Shown here in pieces: positions 35,005-46,907 of a stretch of DNA of 64,000 bases (the stretch's first letter is position 1; the number at the start of each line of letters is the position of its first letter). Where the stretch lies: positions 744,001-808,000 of the forward strand of contig ONZQ02000010.1 in assembly GCA_900312665.1 (NCBI GenBank), written 5' to 3'. The DNA comes from Cephalotrichum gorgonifer. Taxonomy: Eukaryota; Ascomycota; Sordariomycetes; Microascales; Microascaceae. Under the pieces are notes generated by a model that saw nothing but the letters and a program-made list of their open reading frames with translations, searched no databases and had not been told where the DNA came from. The position numbers and the translations under genes were made by a program.

Positions 35005-36924
35005 CTAGTCCGCACCACAGTTCTTCACAGCCACCGCCTTCCGCTCCAACTCCTCGACAAACGACGGCTCGAACCCATCCGGATCACACGTCTTCTCGAG
35101 GCTGATCCGCTGGTTCGCGACCCACGCCCTCACGGCATCCAGGACGATTCTCACGCGGGGCACGAGCTCCGGCTCCGGCACCTCCGCGGCATCAGCACCC
35201 GCGCCGTCAGTCGCCTCTCCGTCCTCCCCTTGGGCATCGCCGCCAGGAGCGGGAGCCGACTTCTTGGGCCCCATGCCGTCGTCTTCCACGACGCCCATGT
35301 CCCTCAGCACGGAAAGGCAGTCCTCCGGCGCGATCCACGTCGCGTCGCTAACATCCCCCACGTCGACGATGAGCTCACCGCCATCCGCGCCCGCCGCGCC
35401 CGTGGTGAGGAGCCACCGCGCTATCTCGCCCGCCCAGAACCTCCCGTACCCCTTCCTCCCCAGCTCGGAGATGGGCTTCTCCGGCCCGCCCAGTATCCCC
35501 TCCTTGCGCGAGATCTCGTACGACGCGCCCATGAGGAGGGAGCCCAGCCCCTTGCGCTGCCAGGGTGGGAACACGAGGATGCAGGCGAGGTTGTTGTTGT
35601 CCCACGAGAGCTTCTCCTTGGAGAAGAAGCCGCAGATCTGGTGCTTGGGCTCCGAGGCGGGGGAGGACGGCGGGCGGGAGAAGACGAGAAGGAAGTAGTT
35701 GAAGCCCGTCACGTCGAAGAAGACGGACTTATTGTCGAGAAAGAGTTTTGCAAAGAGGGAGAGGTTTTGGCAGAAGAGCTAAATATCGGTTAGTTTAGTT
35801 GCCCCCCTGGTGCTTGTAAATCTATAATGTAGTGGATGAATATGAGGGAGGGGGAAACGTACACCCTCCTTGGCCCCATCTACCTCCCAGACACTCCACT
35901 CCCCCTCATCCTGCACAGCCTGCGGCACAGCAGCGACACCCCCCCCATCGCCTCTCCTCCTCTTCGGACCCTTCCCGTTGGTCTCCGCTGGGGCCGGGGG
36001 CACCGTCCGACTCGTCTTCGGGTGGACGTATACCCTCCTCCCCGGCACGAACCCCCTGCTCTCGCAGACGCGGACGTGCTCCCACCACGTCACGAGCTCC
36101 TTCGAGTATTTGAAGCAGCAGGGGCAGACATACAGGCGGTCCAGCACGGGACAGGCGTCACGGTCCGCCTTGCGAGGCTGGCCATGCTTTCCCGTCCCCG
36201 CTCCCGCCCCGGCCCCCGCCCCGCCGCTGCTCGTGTCCCCGAGGACGTCCTTGCCGTAGTATGACGGGTACCACGTCCGGAAGCATATGTCCCCCAACAC
36301 GACCTTGTCGATGTTGCGGTCGGTAGTCGAAGGCACGCAGGCCTTTTTTGCCGGTGGCTGCGTCTTGGACGGTGCGGGTTTGTCACTAGACTTCTGCGCC
36401 GGTCGCGCGGCGCCGCGTTTCGGGGCAGGGCGGGGCTTCGCACTTGGGGCTTGGCGTGGGGCCTTCACATCTTCAGTTGGCGCCATCGTCACGTCGCTGG
36501 TCCCGGGTTGCTCGATTTTCGGATGAGCGTCGGCTGCGACGTTCCACTTGAGGGTTGTCTGGGTATACTTAGGTCCCGACAACGCGCCCGGAGTATTCGC
36601 GGCACCCGAATTGGCAGGAGCAGCCATATCTTTCGCCTTCGCTCTCGTTTTTGCCTTGGTCTCCATTTTCGCTGGCGCGGTCGTGTCCTTCGCCTTGGTT
36701 TGCTTAGTCGCCGTCGGAGCAGCAGGTGCTTTCATCGAGGAAGCTGCCTGTCGTCCACGCCTAGTATTCGGTGCGTCAGATGCCGTCGCGGGGTCCTTTC
36801 CGGGGGGGTCGGGCGCCGGAGGTCCCGGATTCGGGGTATGACGCGTTGCTCGGCGCGTTATAACGGGAGCCTGAGTCCCGTCTTCGGTGTCATTGTTCTG
36901 CCGCTTGCGCTTTGCCGGAGGCAT
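35005..36924 (-). CDS. SAS2: MYST-family histone acetyltransferase, Sas2-like
   Basis: Transfers acetyl groups to histone lysines; Sas2-type enzymes act on H4K16. Exons 36924-35863 and 35778-35005 join in phase 0 (donor GTACGT, acceptor TTTAG, 84-nt intron) for 611 aa. Residues 1 to about 205 are Lys/Ala/Pro-rich and likely disordered. The MYST zinc finger is C-x2-C-x12-H-x3-C in CPCCFKYSKELVTWWEHVRVC. After the intron come LFLDNKSVFFDV (autoacetylated Lys position), NNLACILVFPPWQ (catalytic-region Cys), the acetyl-CoA loop QRKGLGS and the catalytic Glu in GPEKPISELG. No chromodomain is visible, which favours Sas2 over Esa1. The N-terminal tail is much longer than in yeast Sas2. Tail to tail with TIP20. 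Confidence 0.85.
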
Positions 36925-37574
36925 AAAGTAAGGGGGGATGAAAGAGGGGAAGGGGGTGTCGAGAATTTTCTACGCTGCACGGCAGCTGGGCGAGAGATGG
37001 TATGGATGAGGATTGGCGCGAGGATGGGTGTGGAGCTGGTTGGCGTTGGCGTTGAGGGGTTGTAGCGAGTGCGGTGTCATCGAAGTAGGGAGGTGGTGGA
37101 TGGGCATTCGTTGCACGGTGAATATATGGGTTTTGAAGTGAGATTTCGGTATTAACACCTCCGTATTTCGAAAGTAGATAAACCGGAAGCTAACTGCGAG
37201 TGCCTCAAGCAAACCTTTGGCAGGTACCGCGCCTTCGTCGTGGAGGAACGCGATAGAGTGTGCTTACCTCATCAGAGGCCTCGGTGAGTCTCGGTGTGCG
37301 CATAGACCATACTAGAAGTGGTAACCACCATTACTGATGGGACGAGCAAACTCGGGGTCTCGTTCTACTCTACTTCGCTAATTACTCTCGGGGATTTAAA
37401 GGGGATAGAATGTCTCTATTTTACGGACGTCTTATACACCTATGGATGAGAAGTAGCCTGTCATTTATTACGGAACGAAGATCACCGCACCTAACTCGGC
37501 AAAACACAGCAGGATGAACTTCCCTCTTATTCACATTTTGTATTTTTTATGCTTTAGCAGAACTAATAACAACT
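36925..37574. other. Intergenic, SAS2 promoter side
   Basis: No gene seen. The part near 36925 is the likely SAS2 promoter; the rest is the 3' flank of the secreted-protein gene. Confidence 0.5.
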
Positions 37575-39563
37575 CTACGCCGCCGCCGGCGTCTCGGTAA
37601 CAGTCTGCGTAACAGTAACCGTAGGCCCTTCCTTCACGATCGTGACAGACACCGTCACCAGCCCGCCATCGGGACCGCCTAGCACCGCAGTCTCGACCGT
37701 TGTCTCGGGGGCCTTGGTTTCACCAATGGGGATGACGTCCAGGACATCGGACGGGAGGACCACCGGCTCCGACGGCAAGGGAGCCCCCGGCGTATCGTCG
37801 TCCGGTACCTCGGGCGTCACCGTGGGACTAGGCGTCTCCTTGGGCTTTTCCTTCGTACTAGAGGGCTCCGGCGTTGGCTCGGCCTCATCCCCCCCACTCT
37901 CCGTCGCCGAGGGCCGCGGAGACGCAGGGACGGTAACCTCGGACGTCATGATGACCGTCGTGGGCGGACTCACCGTCACCGTGACAGTCACCCTCGGCGC
38001 ACCACCACCCCCCGTCTCCGTACCGCTCTCGGCAGGCGCCGTCCCCTCCGGATTCAAAATCTTGTCTGCAGCCGCCTTGTCGGCGCACCGCAGCTCGACG
38101 ACAGGCGCGTCCGGCATTGGCAGCGCCACGCATGGGTTCCCCTGCGTGCACCGCTCAATGGCAAAGACCCCGTTCTGACACCTGCCGATGTTGCCCTGTA
38201 CGCAGGCCACCTGGGTGCCCTGGCAGGGGCTGTCCGGCTTCAGGCTGGCGAAGTTCCGGTTGTATTCGTTCGACAGCTGGATGAGGGTGGCCAGCGTCTC
38301 GGGAGATACGGAGGTGGTCGCCGGCTTCTCGATTAGCGTGGGGATGACGCCTGCTCTGTCGGGGGCTGCGGACTGCTCAGGCGTGTCGGAGGACGACGGG
38401 GTAGCCGTGGGCTCGCTCGCTCCGGCTCCGGCCCCAGCTCCGGTATCAGCCGATGGAGTACCCGTCTCGGTGGCAGAGGATCCGAGATTGGAAGTAAAGC
38501 TAGCCGACGTATCGGTTGCGGATTTCTCGGCGCTGGCTTCGGTAGTAGTCGTCGATGGAGTACCCGTCTCGGTCTCATCAGTGGCAGAGGATGCGAACAC
38601 AGAAGTAAAGTCGGCTGATGTGCCGGTCGCGGATTCCTCAGCGCCAGTGGCGGTTTCGGTTGCGGAAGATGGTCCATCCGAAGCGGAACCACTCCCAGTC
38701 TCCTCCGCGCTCGTCGCAGTTTCTTTCCCTTTGCCCCTCCCGGGAGAGGGGGGATCGGTGGGGGATACGGTTTCTGTGGCCGTCGTGGTCAAACTCTCCA
38801 CCACGGTCGTCGTGCCCTCCTCAGTATCCGGGTCCTGCTTGGTGGGCGTGGGCTCCGCCTCGGGATCGGAAGAAGGCGTCTCAGTCGGGTCGTCAGTATT
38901 TGAAGCGTCACTTGGCGTCTCCGACGAATCTGGTGGCGAAGTGGCCGTCTCGGACAGGGTCGATTTTTGGGGTTTATCATCCTGTGGAGGGCTGGAGGGC
39001 TCGTCTGATGATGGCTTGCTGGTAGAAGTGGCCTCCTCTGTCGTCTCGGGGGCAGGTGTCTCATCGGCCCCGTCCGCAGTCGATGAAGCATCAGCAGTCG
39101 ACTCAGGTGGAGGCGCTTCGGAGGTGCGGTCGATTATGAGGGTGGTAATCTCAGGACTGGGAGTCTCATCGGGGAATCTAACAAGTGGGTTAGAAAATGC
39201 CCTGAGCTCCCCTATCAAAGGCAACTGGATGGGGGGGATACGAACTCTTGGGGGTCGGTTATCCCGCCCGCGCTCTCTTCATTCTCCCCACCTCCCCGAC
39301 CAAATCCTCCCCGTCCGTCGGCAGAGACGTTGCCGCTAGAAGCGCCGCCAAAGGCGCTGGCGCTTGCACTGGGAACAGTTGCCGTAGCGGTAGTAGAGAT
39401 AGAGTCACTCCCCTCCCTCCTCAAAATCCTGCTCTCTCACATCAGTACACGCCTTCGAGTCAACTGGGGAGTGTAGATCTCACCTTCCAATCCGGAGAGG
39501 GCCAGCCTCCGCCTGGGAGAGAACCAGGAGGGACGCCAAAGTAGTCGAAATATTAAGTCGCAT
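37575..39563 (-). CDS. Secreted Ser/Thr-rich protein with CBM19-like cysteine module
   Basis: Likely a cell-surface or secreted protein. Exon 1 (39563-39484) encodes a signal peptide (MRLNISTTLASLLVLSQAEAG). Exon 2 (39428-39242) is Ser/Ala/Gly-rich. Exon 3 runs to 37575. Two long Ser/Thr/Pro/Glu regions, probably O-glycosylated stalks, flank one cysteine-rich module of about 55 residues: CQGTQVACVQGNIGRCQNG, then CTQGNPCVALPM and LRCAD. Its spacing resembles the chitin-binding CBM19 family. No GPI tail is evident; the end is Thr/Val-rich. The second intron is unclear: the acceptor with the best branch point (TCTAAC, TTAG at 39178) puts exon 3 out of frame with the GTATCC donor, while an acceptor 13 nt later keeps the frame (618 aa). 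The gene is either alternatively spliced or lightly damaged. Confidence 0.7.
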
Positions 39564-41872
39564 CTTGAAAAGAGGCGTAGTGTGTAGAAAATAAAATAAA
39601 AGGAAAGAAAAGTAGCAGAGCAGTATCGGTTTCAGGAGAAACCGAGAGTCTGAGTATCGTCGAGAGATGAGGCTGATTATATGCAGAAAAGAAGTCGAGG
39701 TATGGCTTTCCTGCTCGACACAAAGCACCTCCAAAGAACGCTCGTAGAGCGATAATAGGGGGAAGGTTGAGAGAAGGGGATGAAAGGAAAGAGGATAATG
39801 TAAAAAGAAAGGATGAATGGGGAATCAGAGGCGGCGGATTAAACAATAGGAAGAAGCTTTATTCAGGCCTGCTGAATAGGAGGAACCTGAATCACCCGAG
39901 AGGCTAGCTACCTGGTTTGGTGATCGGATGGCATGAAAACCAATGATCGACGGGATCTACGGATCAAAGGATTGTAGATCAATGCGAAGGAACACTCCGA
40001 GTGAAAATAGAGGAGAAGAAGGGAAGGACTGGGGAAGGGAAAAGGGGGGTTTGTTGATTCAAGAGGGTGGAGTCAAAGGAGATGCACAGACAAGCAAAGA
40101 CGTGAGAAAGGAAGAACAAGGGGAGAGAGGGTATTCAAGTCACAACCATCGACAAGGAAACGCAAGGGGACAATGACAACGTCGAGGAGGGTAGGAGTGG
40201 AGTGGGAGCTATGAGGCTATGTATGAAACTGCCCAGCACCAGGCTTAACCCAAAGGCTTGGACCGAAGCCAGATATCCATGCATAATCCCCCACTGCGAG
40301 AGGTGGGAGGTGGGAGTTAACGATGAATGGCCATGGCCGCCGGCCACCAGCCATCAGTCGGACATCTTGGCGGGGGGGGGGCGTGTGGGCCGTCGAGCAC
40401 CGGAGAACAAAGGATAGGTGACAATGGTCAAAGAAGAAGAAGAAAGCTAGGGTGTCAGAAAACGATGTCCGGCTGGCGGCACCAGGTCCAATACTACCCA
40501 TCCGCGCGTCCCTCCCATACAACGAAGAAAATCAATATGAGACGACGAAACCCGTCGCATCACTCTCCCATCATCCTATTCGCAAGCAGAATTGACATCC
40601 AGGGATAGGTATCCGGCAGGAAAACCCGAGCAGCCTCGTGGGCCACAGCAAGGTCGCATGGCCTAGGGAAACCGAAACAGGTCCTAGTCGTGTAAGCGCC
40701 TCTGCAAAGTTGGTGGTTGAATGGCGGTCGTTTGTCGTTCTTTGTGGGGTTGCTGCCAGGGCCGCCCCGCTCGTTCCAAACTCGGGGACGTTTCATGACG
40801 CCCTGGATTGTCATTGGCTGGCGATGTGGTACTTGGGCACCCCCGGGTCCGGCGGCACCAATGATTGGTCCAGAGCTGAGCTCCCCTTCTGGGCAGGAGC
40901 TTCACTCCCATGGCACCTGCCCCTGGTAATTTAGACAACAATTAACATGAGGGGAGACTTCCTTTCATTGAATGGCTTTGGAGCTTGAGAGGTCAGTTTT
41001 TTTCGGATTGCAGTAAGAGCCATATGTATTCAAGATGGCATCAAAACAAAACAAAAATCTAAGTACTAAGTCAAACAAAGGCCCAAACAATGGAGCTCCC
41101 CAATATGCCTGAAGTACACCACCAACCCGGGCTTGATCTGGCGGAATTGAAACAATAGGTTCTGGTTGTATTCGTAGTGCAACGCCTTACAGTATTAGAA
41201 TGTCTGGGCAAGGAGTGTTGTACAAGCGGAGTTTGACCTTTGGCCCAACAATAGGCCGGCGTTTCTTTCTAGGTCTCTTAGAGTAAAGCTCGCAATCGGG
41301 ACATCGGCGCTTGGGGAAATAAGCAAGGACGAGCAAGCCTTCATTGGTGCCCGGCATAGCTCATGCGCAAAATCGAAATACGAGAAAAATAGCCCGAGAG
41401 CTGATTTCCCGAATTAGAATATTCTTCATGCGGGACTGGCAGGGAGCGTACCCGTATTAACCTCCTTCGAGCTCCATAGGTTGCGCATCGTCTCAGGCAG
41501 GAACCCGGACAGCGTGATGGGAGGCCGAAAAACGGGATGGAACAAAATAGCCGCTCGGGGTATTAAACGCCAGAGTTAGCATGTACGCGATGGGAGGTCC
41601 TCCGAGACAAAAAAAACTTATTTTACAGGTCCTTACAGGCAGCTGTGCCTCTTTGTTCTACAGAACATAGGCAGAGTCGCGCTCTAACACGGCGCTTGTA
41701 CAAACGGGCGTCTAAAAGTAGAACAGAGATAGAAAAAACCATCATGTACTATGTTCAAAAACACGCTATGTTAATGCACCCACGCACCAGCCGCCCTAGC
41801 CAAACGCCCCAAAAGATGATCGTAAGCCTTAACAAGTAAACCCAGCACAAGTTTCGAGCTGGAGCCTCCCTC
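39564..41872. other. Intergenic, promoter of the secreted-protein gene
   Basis: No gene supported over 2.3 kb. The part near 39570-39850 is A/G-rich on the plus strand (C/T-rich on the coding strand of the gene), as expected of its promoter and 5' UTR. G runs occur near 40370-40382. The last 300 bases are AT-rich 3' flank of SLD2. Confidence 0.5.
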
Positions 41873-43388
41873 TCAGCGCCTCTTCCTGAACCGGCTGCCG
41901 AACCCACCCCCGCCCTTAGCCCCGGCCCCCCTTATCTTCAGCCGCCTGAAGTTCGCGTGCGCAAGCTCATTCACCTTCTTGGCCACCTTCCGGACCCTGC
42001 CGCCCTCGCCCTTGTCCTCGTCTGGGCTCTTGCGCTTCTGGCCCTTGGACACCGGTGCCGCTCCCCCGGCCTCGCCGCCATCGTCGTAATCTCCGTCGAA
42101 GTCGCCATCCGGCCCATCGACGACCTGTGTCTCGGGAACGACGTCGTCCTCCCCGTCCGGCCCGTCCCCGAAGTCCTCGGGGTCGGCCTCCGCGGCCGGC
42201 CGGCTGATGAAGGTGGGCTTCATGTTCACCCTCCTCGTCGTCCTCTTCTGCCCCTTCTTCTTGAACAGCCTCATCGGCTGCCCACGGTCCAGGTCCTCCT
42301 CGATGGGGCCGTCGAACGCCGCCTCGTCGTCGAACCCGCCCAGCAGTCCCGTGGGAGGCAGGCTAGCTGGCGCGAGCTGACTATCCGGCACCAGCGGTAA
42401 CGCCGCGGGCAGGGCGGGCGGCGCTGAGGGCGCCGAGGGCGCGCCGCCGGTCTCCATCTCCCGCATGGCCTCCTCGTCGTCGTCAAACTGCGTCTCCTCC
42501 ACCTTTCGTAGGTTCGCCACGATGGCGCTTAGACCCCTTGCGAACGGGCGCCGGCTTGTCCGACGGAGTTGCTCGGGGGACTTGTACTCTGGCATCTCGT
42601 CCACAGCGGGCAGCGTCCGCCGCCGCAGGAACGACGGCGTCCCGAACTGTAGCTTTGATACCGACGTCGGCGTCCTCAGGACCTGAGCGTTGCCGTCCGT
42701 GGGCTTCAGGGGCGTGACCATGTTGTCGAAGTATCGCCTCTTCGACACCGAGCTGGGCGTCCTCCCGAGCCTGAACGAGTCCAGATCCTCCTGCTCCGCC
42801 CTGCTCGGCGTCTCTACCGTGAACCCGTCCGTGGCCGAAGTCGTCTTCGAGGGCGTCACGTGGGGATTCTCGTCCAGGAAGGCGAATAGTCCTAGAACCT
42901 TGCCGTCTCTGTGCGGAGTAGGTCCGATCGAAGTGGGTGGCGCCGGGCTCGGGGCGGTCCTGTCGACCGACGGGGTGCTCATGACGGGGAAAGGGGGGGG
43001 TAGCTCGGCCTCGGTCTCGGGGATGTTCTTATAGCGCGCTCGCTTCACGGGTGTCTGGACGGGTTCGGGGGCCTTCCGCTTCGAGGAGGGCTCGTCTTTG
43101 ACCTTTCCGGAGAGGACATCACGTAGTCTGTTATATTCCTTGTATTTCTTGGCTGGTAGACGTTAGTCGAGGATAGTCCAGGTGTCGGTTTGTCGGGAGT
43201 CTTGGACACGTCGGTTCGGGGTACGGGAGGCAAGCTATACCGATATCCGGATTCCTCTTAATGTCATCTCTCGACGGCTTCGCACCGCCATTCTGACTGC
43301 TCCACCTGTATTCCCAGGCCTTAAGGTCCGCACGTAGTGCCTGGCTCTCCTTCTCGAGTGCCGCCTGCCTCGTCGCGTCCACAGACAT
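41873..43388 (-). CDS. SLD2: DNA replication regulator Sld2 (Drc1)
   Basis: A CDK substrate that, once phosphorylated, bridges the replication initiation complex through Dpb11. Exons 43388-43241 and 43152-41873 join in phase 1 over an 88-nt intron with a CGACTAAC branch and CTACCAG acceptor (475 aa). The N-terminal Sld2 motif is clear: LKAWEYRWSSQNGGAKPSRDD, IKRNPDI, then KKYKEYNRLRDVLSGK. Many Ser/Thr-Pro sites follow (for example TPSSVSK, VTPLKP, RTPTSVSK, FGTPSFL), fitting multisite CDK control. The C-terminus is acidic, then strongly basic (KGQKRKSPDEDK... ending RFRKRR). Head to head with the sugar bisphosphatase gene. An MCB-type ACGCGT lies 252 bp upstream. Confidence 0.88.
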
Positions 43389-43639
43389 TGTGGTTTTGGT
43401 GTGGGGAAAGGATTAAAGGAGCTCGAGAAAGTGCATAGCAAGTCAGTCGTAGTAACTATCGCGCTTATGCTTTGCTATGCTCTGCTTTGTCTTTGTCGAT
43501 CGGAATATCGTTTATTGCCTAGTTGGTGTCGAAGGAGCAAGTGGTGGTGGTGGAGACGACTGATTTGAAGTGTCCCGCATTGGCCCATTCAATTTGTCGC
43601 GTTCCGACGTCAGTCCCGTCCCACTTACATTTTTACGCG

Positions 43640-43645
43640 ACGCGT
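43640..43645. promoter_or_regulatory. MCB-like box ACGCGT
   Basis: A perfect MluI cell-cycle box upstream of SLD2. In yeasts MBF acts through this site on G1/S genes. Function here is inferred from position and the nature of the gene. Confidence 0.5.
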
Positions 43646-43773
43646 CAACCATAATTGGAATTGGATTTGAAAGTGACTCCCCCCACTTAACCCCACCCCA
43701 CCCTCCCGTCTCATGGGAGTAAAAATAAAAATGTAAGCGCCAAAAACTGAGCATCACTCACAATACGATACCA

Positions 43774-43849
43774 CCAATCGGATACAGGTGATATGGTATC
43801 GCCAATCCGATACAGGTGGTATTACGACAACGCCAATCGGGTACAGGTG
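43774..43849. repeat. Three CCAAT/E-box repeats
   Basis: Copies at 43774-43790, 43802-43818 and 43833-43849 share CCAATCGGATACAGGTG with one substitution in each of copies 2 and 3. Each joins a CCAAT box (site type of the Hap/CBC complex) to CAGGTG, an E-box core (CANNTG). Spacing is 28 and 31 bp, close to three helical turns. Confidence 0.85.
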
Positions 43850-44179
43850 GCAGAAAGGCTGCTCGTACGGCTAAAGTGCAACTTCTTTTAAGAATGGCCA
43901 CTTATACGCGCACGTTCAGAAACTACCATCGTGCCCCGCCGCCCGCTCCCCCCACTTAGACCACAGTCGCAACGGGACAAGGGGGTGCCAAGCGGGGCAT
44001 GAGTACTCCGTAGTCGGGAGAAGATTGTGCAATCGAGATGGAGGCGAGCGGAGAGATAAATAGTAGCTCTCTTCGTCCCGAGTTCCAATTGCCTTCACGA
44101 CCCCGCCTATCCCACCACCAGCCCCGAGCGTAGCTCTCTCTCTCTACTCACTCCTTAACCAAAGTCGAAATCTTACACA

Positions 44180-45193
44180 ATGGCCGACGCCGAAGCCCTG
44201 ACACCCCGCGTCTTCATCGCCCGCCACGGTAAGTGCCATATGCCCCTCCAAGCCTAGTGACCCCCCCCCCGCTGGCCCAGCAACATCTAAACAGCCCCCG
44301 CCATATAGGAGAGACCGAGTGGGCAAAGAACGGCCGTCACACCGGAAAGACCGACATCGAGCTCACCCCCTACGGCATCAAGCAAGTTCATACCTCAGCA
44401 AAGGAGCTAGTAGGCGCCAAGAAGCTCCTCGACCCTGCGCGCCTCGCCCATGTCTTCGTGAGCCCGCGCATTCGCGCGCAGCAGACCTTCCACCTTCTCT
44501 TCGAGGGCGCCAACTCTGTCCCCGACGAGAGCGTCACTGTCACCGAGGATATCGCCGAGTGGGACTACGGCGACTATGAGGGGCTGAAGACGGCCGAGAT
44601 CCATGCGCTGCGGAAGTCGAGGGGCCTTGACGCGGAGAGGCCGTGGAGTATCTGGAAGGATGGGAGTGAGGGCGGGGAGTGCGTATCCCCTATTTATCCC
44701 CTCGCTGAACCTTCCGGTTAAGCTCTCGGGAGTCATCTTGCTAATTGCACACGTGCTCCACCCGAAGATCCCCAGAGCAAATCGCCGAGAGGCTGGACAG
44801 GCTGATCGCCCAGATCCGCGATATCCAGCGCCCGGCCATGAAGGGAGAGAAGGCGGCCGATGTCGTCGTGGTAAGGTTCCCAGCCGACTCTCTCGAGTGA
44901 GAAGAAGACTAGGGAGAAAATAAAGGCTAACCTCAGCGTTACTCTTGTAGGTCGCACATGGCCACATCCTGCGTGTATTCGCCAAGAGGTGGCTCAACTG
45001 CCCCGTGGACCTACCAGTAGACATGGTGCTTCCCCCGGGAGGCATTGGCATTCTTTCGTACGGATCTTTTCCATTCCCTTTCTCACGGTCGAGAGAAAAA
45101 CACGCGGCTAATATCAGGCGCAACAGGTATAAGAATAACAATGTGAATGAGCCGGCTATTCAGATTGGTATCGCGCTACCCGTCACTGACTAG
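44180..45193 (+). CDS. SHB17: Sedoheptulose 1,7-bisphosphatase, Shb17 type (histidine phosphatase superfamily)
   Basis: Dephosphorylates sedoheptulose 1,7-bisphosphate, driving carbon toward ribose by a non-oxidative route. Five exons: 44180-44228, 44309-44678, 44768-44870, 44951-45057 and 45127-45193; all phases agree, 231 aa. The catalytic RHG motif is split: the first intron lies inside the Gly codon of ARHGETEW. Other family marks are TDIELTPYG, SPRIRAQQT, the acid motif EWDYGDYEG, RPWSIWKDG, and the second His in VAHGHILR. The end, GGIGILSYKNNNVNEPAI, appears only when the last 69-nt intron (donor GTACGG, branch GGCTAAT, CAACAG) is removed; unspliced it reads through as lower-quality sequence. 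Shorter than yeast Shb17 (271 aa), mainly because a loop before the C-terminus is missing. Confidence 0.88.
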
Positions 45194-46907
45194 CCGATGA
45201 CTGAAGAGATCTGGTGCTTGCAGCTTTTAGGAGTGTAGTTCGGGGATAGGGCCGTACACCGCATGACACCGATAGAACGGGGTGGGATCGAGGGGGTGCC
45301 ATAGGCAAGAGTTAACTGATACCTTGGAATACATGTTCCCTCCTGTGCCTGCGCGCCTGCGCTAAGCAGCGCACGTCACTGAAGGGTGGGCAGGCACACT
45401 TTGGTTTCCCGCAGCAATGGTTGCGTGTCAGCTCATAATCACTAGGTGGGTAAAGGAGGCTTCATGTCCTGCATCCCACATCAGAGAATGAGTCCGTCTG
45501 TCTCGAATATTGCCATGGGGGAAAAGAAGAAGAAAAAGCAATCAAGAAAAAAGAAGGAAAGAAACAGGTCGCGAACCCAGGACAGACGTCCACCCTCCCT
45601 TGATGACCTCTTCGAATCCGTTCACATCGTGATTTCCCGTTTATTTGCTGCTCCATGTATTTTTATTTGAAATCCTATGCCATCCTCGCAGACAGGGAGA
45701 CCGGGCATGGCTGGCCGCCTCGCCGGGTAAGGTTCCGGTCGGAGGCGGCACGGGCCGCCGCCTTGCAAGACGGACCCGAAAGTGTCTTGACGGAAGCTTC
45801 GGAGTGGGGCCGGCGATACCCCGCCACAGGCCGGGTTTCCCGAGTCTCTATTTGCACAATTTCCCTTTTACTTCCGCTGATGTATCATCCATCCCTGATC
45901 CTGAGAAGCGGTAACGAGAAGGATTGACGGTGTACGGCCCGCCATGGATGCTGATCTTCTTCGGGCGTGAACACGTTCCTTGTAGGTGGATATAACCGAT
46001 CTACGGCGGTTTGGCTATCAAGGATGGGATACTGGGTGGCCATTAGAAATAGTAGTTACCGTGGCAGCTTTCTAGTTTGAGGGAATCTAAAGACTATGTG
46101 CAAATTATTAACATCGTAACTTGCGGCGGAACTGTCGCCTTCTTATGTTGCACCGTATAGTCGTAAGGCTCCCAATGTAAGAATTGGGACAACGCAGAGC
46201 TGTTACACGAGGACAAATTGGGCGACCACATCAATGGCGAAGGTGTAACACAGAAGCCCCGCCTGGAAACTTTCATGGAGGGAAAAGATGGATAGACCCA
46301 ATTTCGGGCGTCATTAGTACCCGATCACTTCCCATCACGCTCCTCAACAGGGGGACGTACAAGACATAAATGCCATGTCGATTTATTCCTCCAGTTTCCC
46401 CGTCGAGATCCGGATCCGGATCTACGTGGAACCAGTTGTAGCCCCGTATACCCTCACCATGGGATTGTTGTTCCGAGAGGGGTGCTCCTCAACCGCCGTT
46501 CCCAGTAGCGTGGGAGTATCATGAACGAACCCCGCGGTCATTGGTACGTGCTAAGCGTCGCACCGTGAAGCCAAGCCTTTGCTCCACGATACCCGCCCTG
46601 TTCCTCGACCACTTGGACATCGTACCTCAGATTGCAGGCCCCATATCGTCTTTCAAGGATACCAAGGTACTCGGGGCTGAGGGACTACCATAGGAGGAGG
46701 AACATGATGCATGCCCATGACATCTTGCGGTGCAGGACTGAACAGACAACTAATGGGGGGAGAAAGGTGGCAAGTCCTTTATGGACTAGAGAAACCTCCT
46801 CGTCGGGATTTCCCGGATTAGATGAATCCATGATCGTTGTCGAGGCACGCTTCACGACGTGAGTTTAAAGTTCCGAGTAGTTCGTGGTAGACTGAACACG
46901 CCTTCAC
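45194..46907. other. Intergenic
   Basis: No gene supported. One frame at 45645-45927 has no domain. A poly-purine stretch lies at 45519-45565. The last part is the likely promoter of the RING gene. Confidence 0.5.

Larger units (their letters stand above)
43389..44179. promoter_or_regulatory. Shared divergent promoter of SLD2 and SHB17
   Basis: 791 bp between two divergent start codons. It contains ACGCGT (43640-43645), three CCAAT/E-box repeats (43774-43849), TACTCCGTA (44004-44012) and a CT tract (44133-44147) just upstream of SHB17. Both genes presumably draw on it. Confidence 0.65.

Noticed and set aside
34972..35793. 273-aa plus-strand open frame
   Set aside because: Antisense of the MYST catalytic exon.
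38188..39339. 383-aa plus-strand open frame
   Set aside because: Exact antisense of the Ser/Thr-rich secreted protein; its Val/Ser repeats are the mirror of Thr/Glu codons on the other strand, where signal peptide and cysteine module are found.
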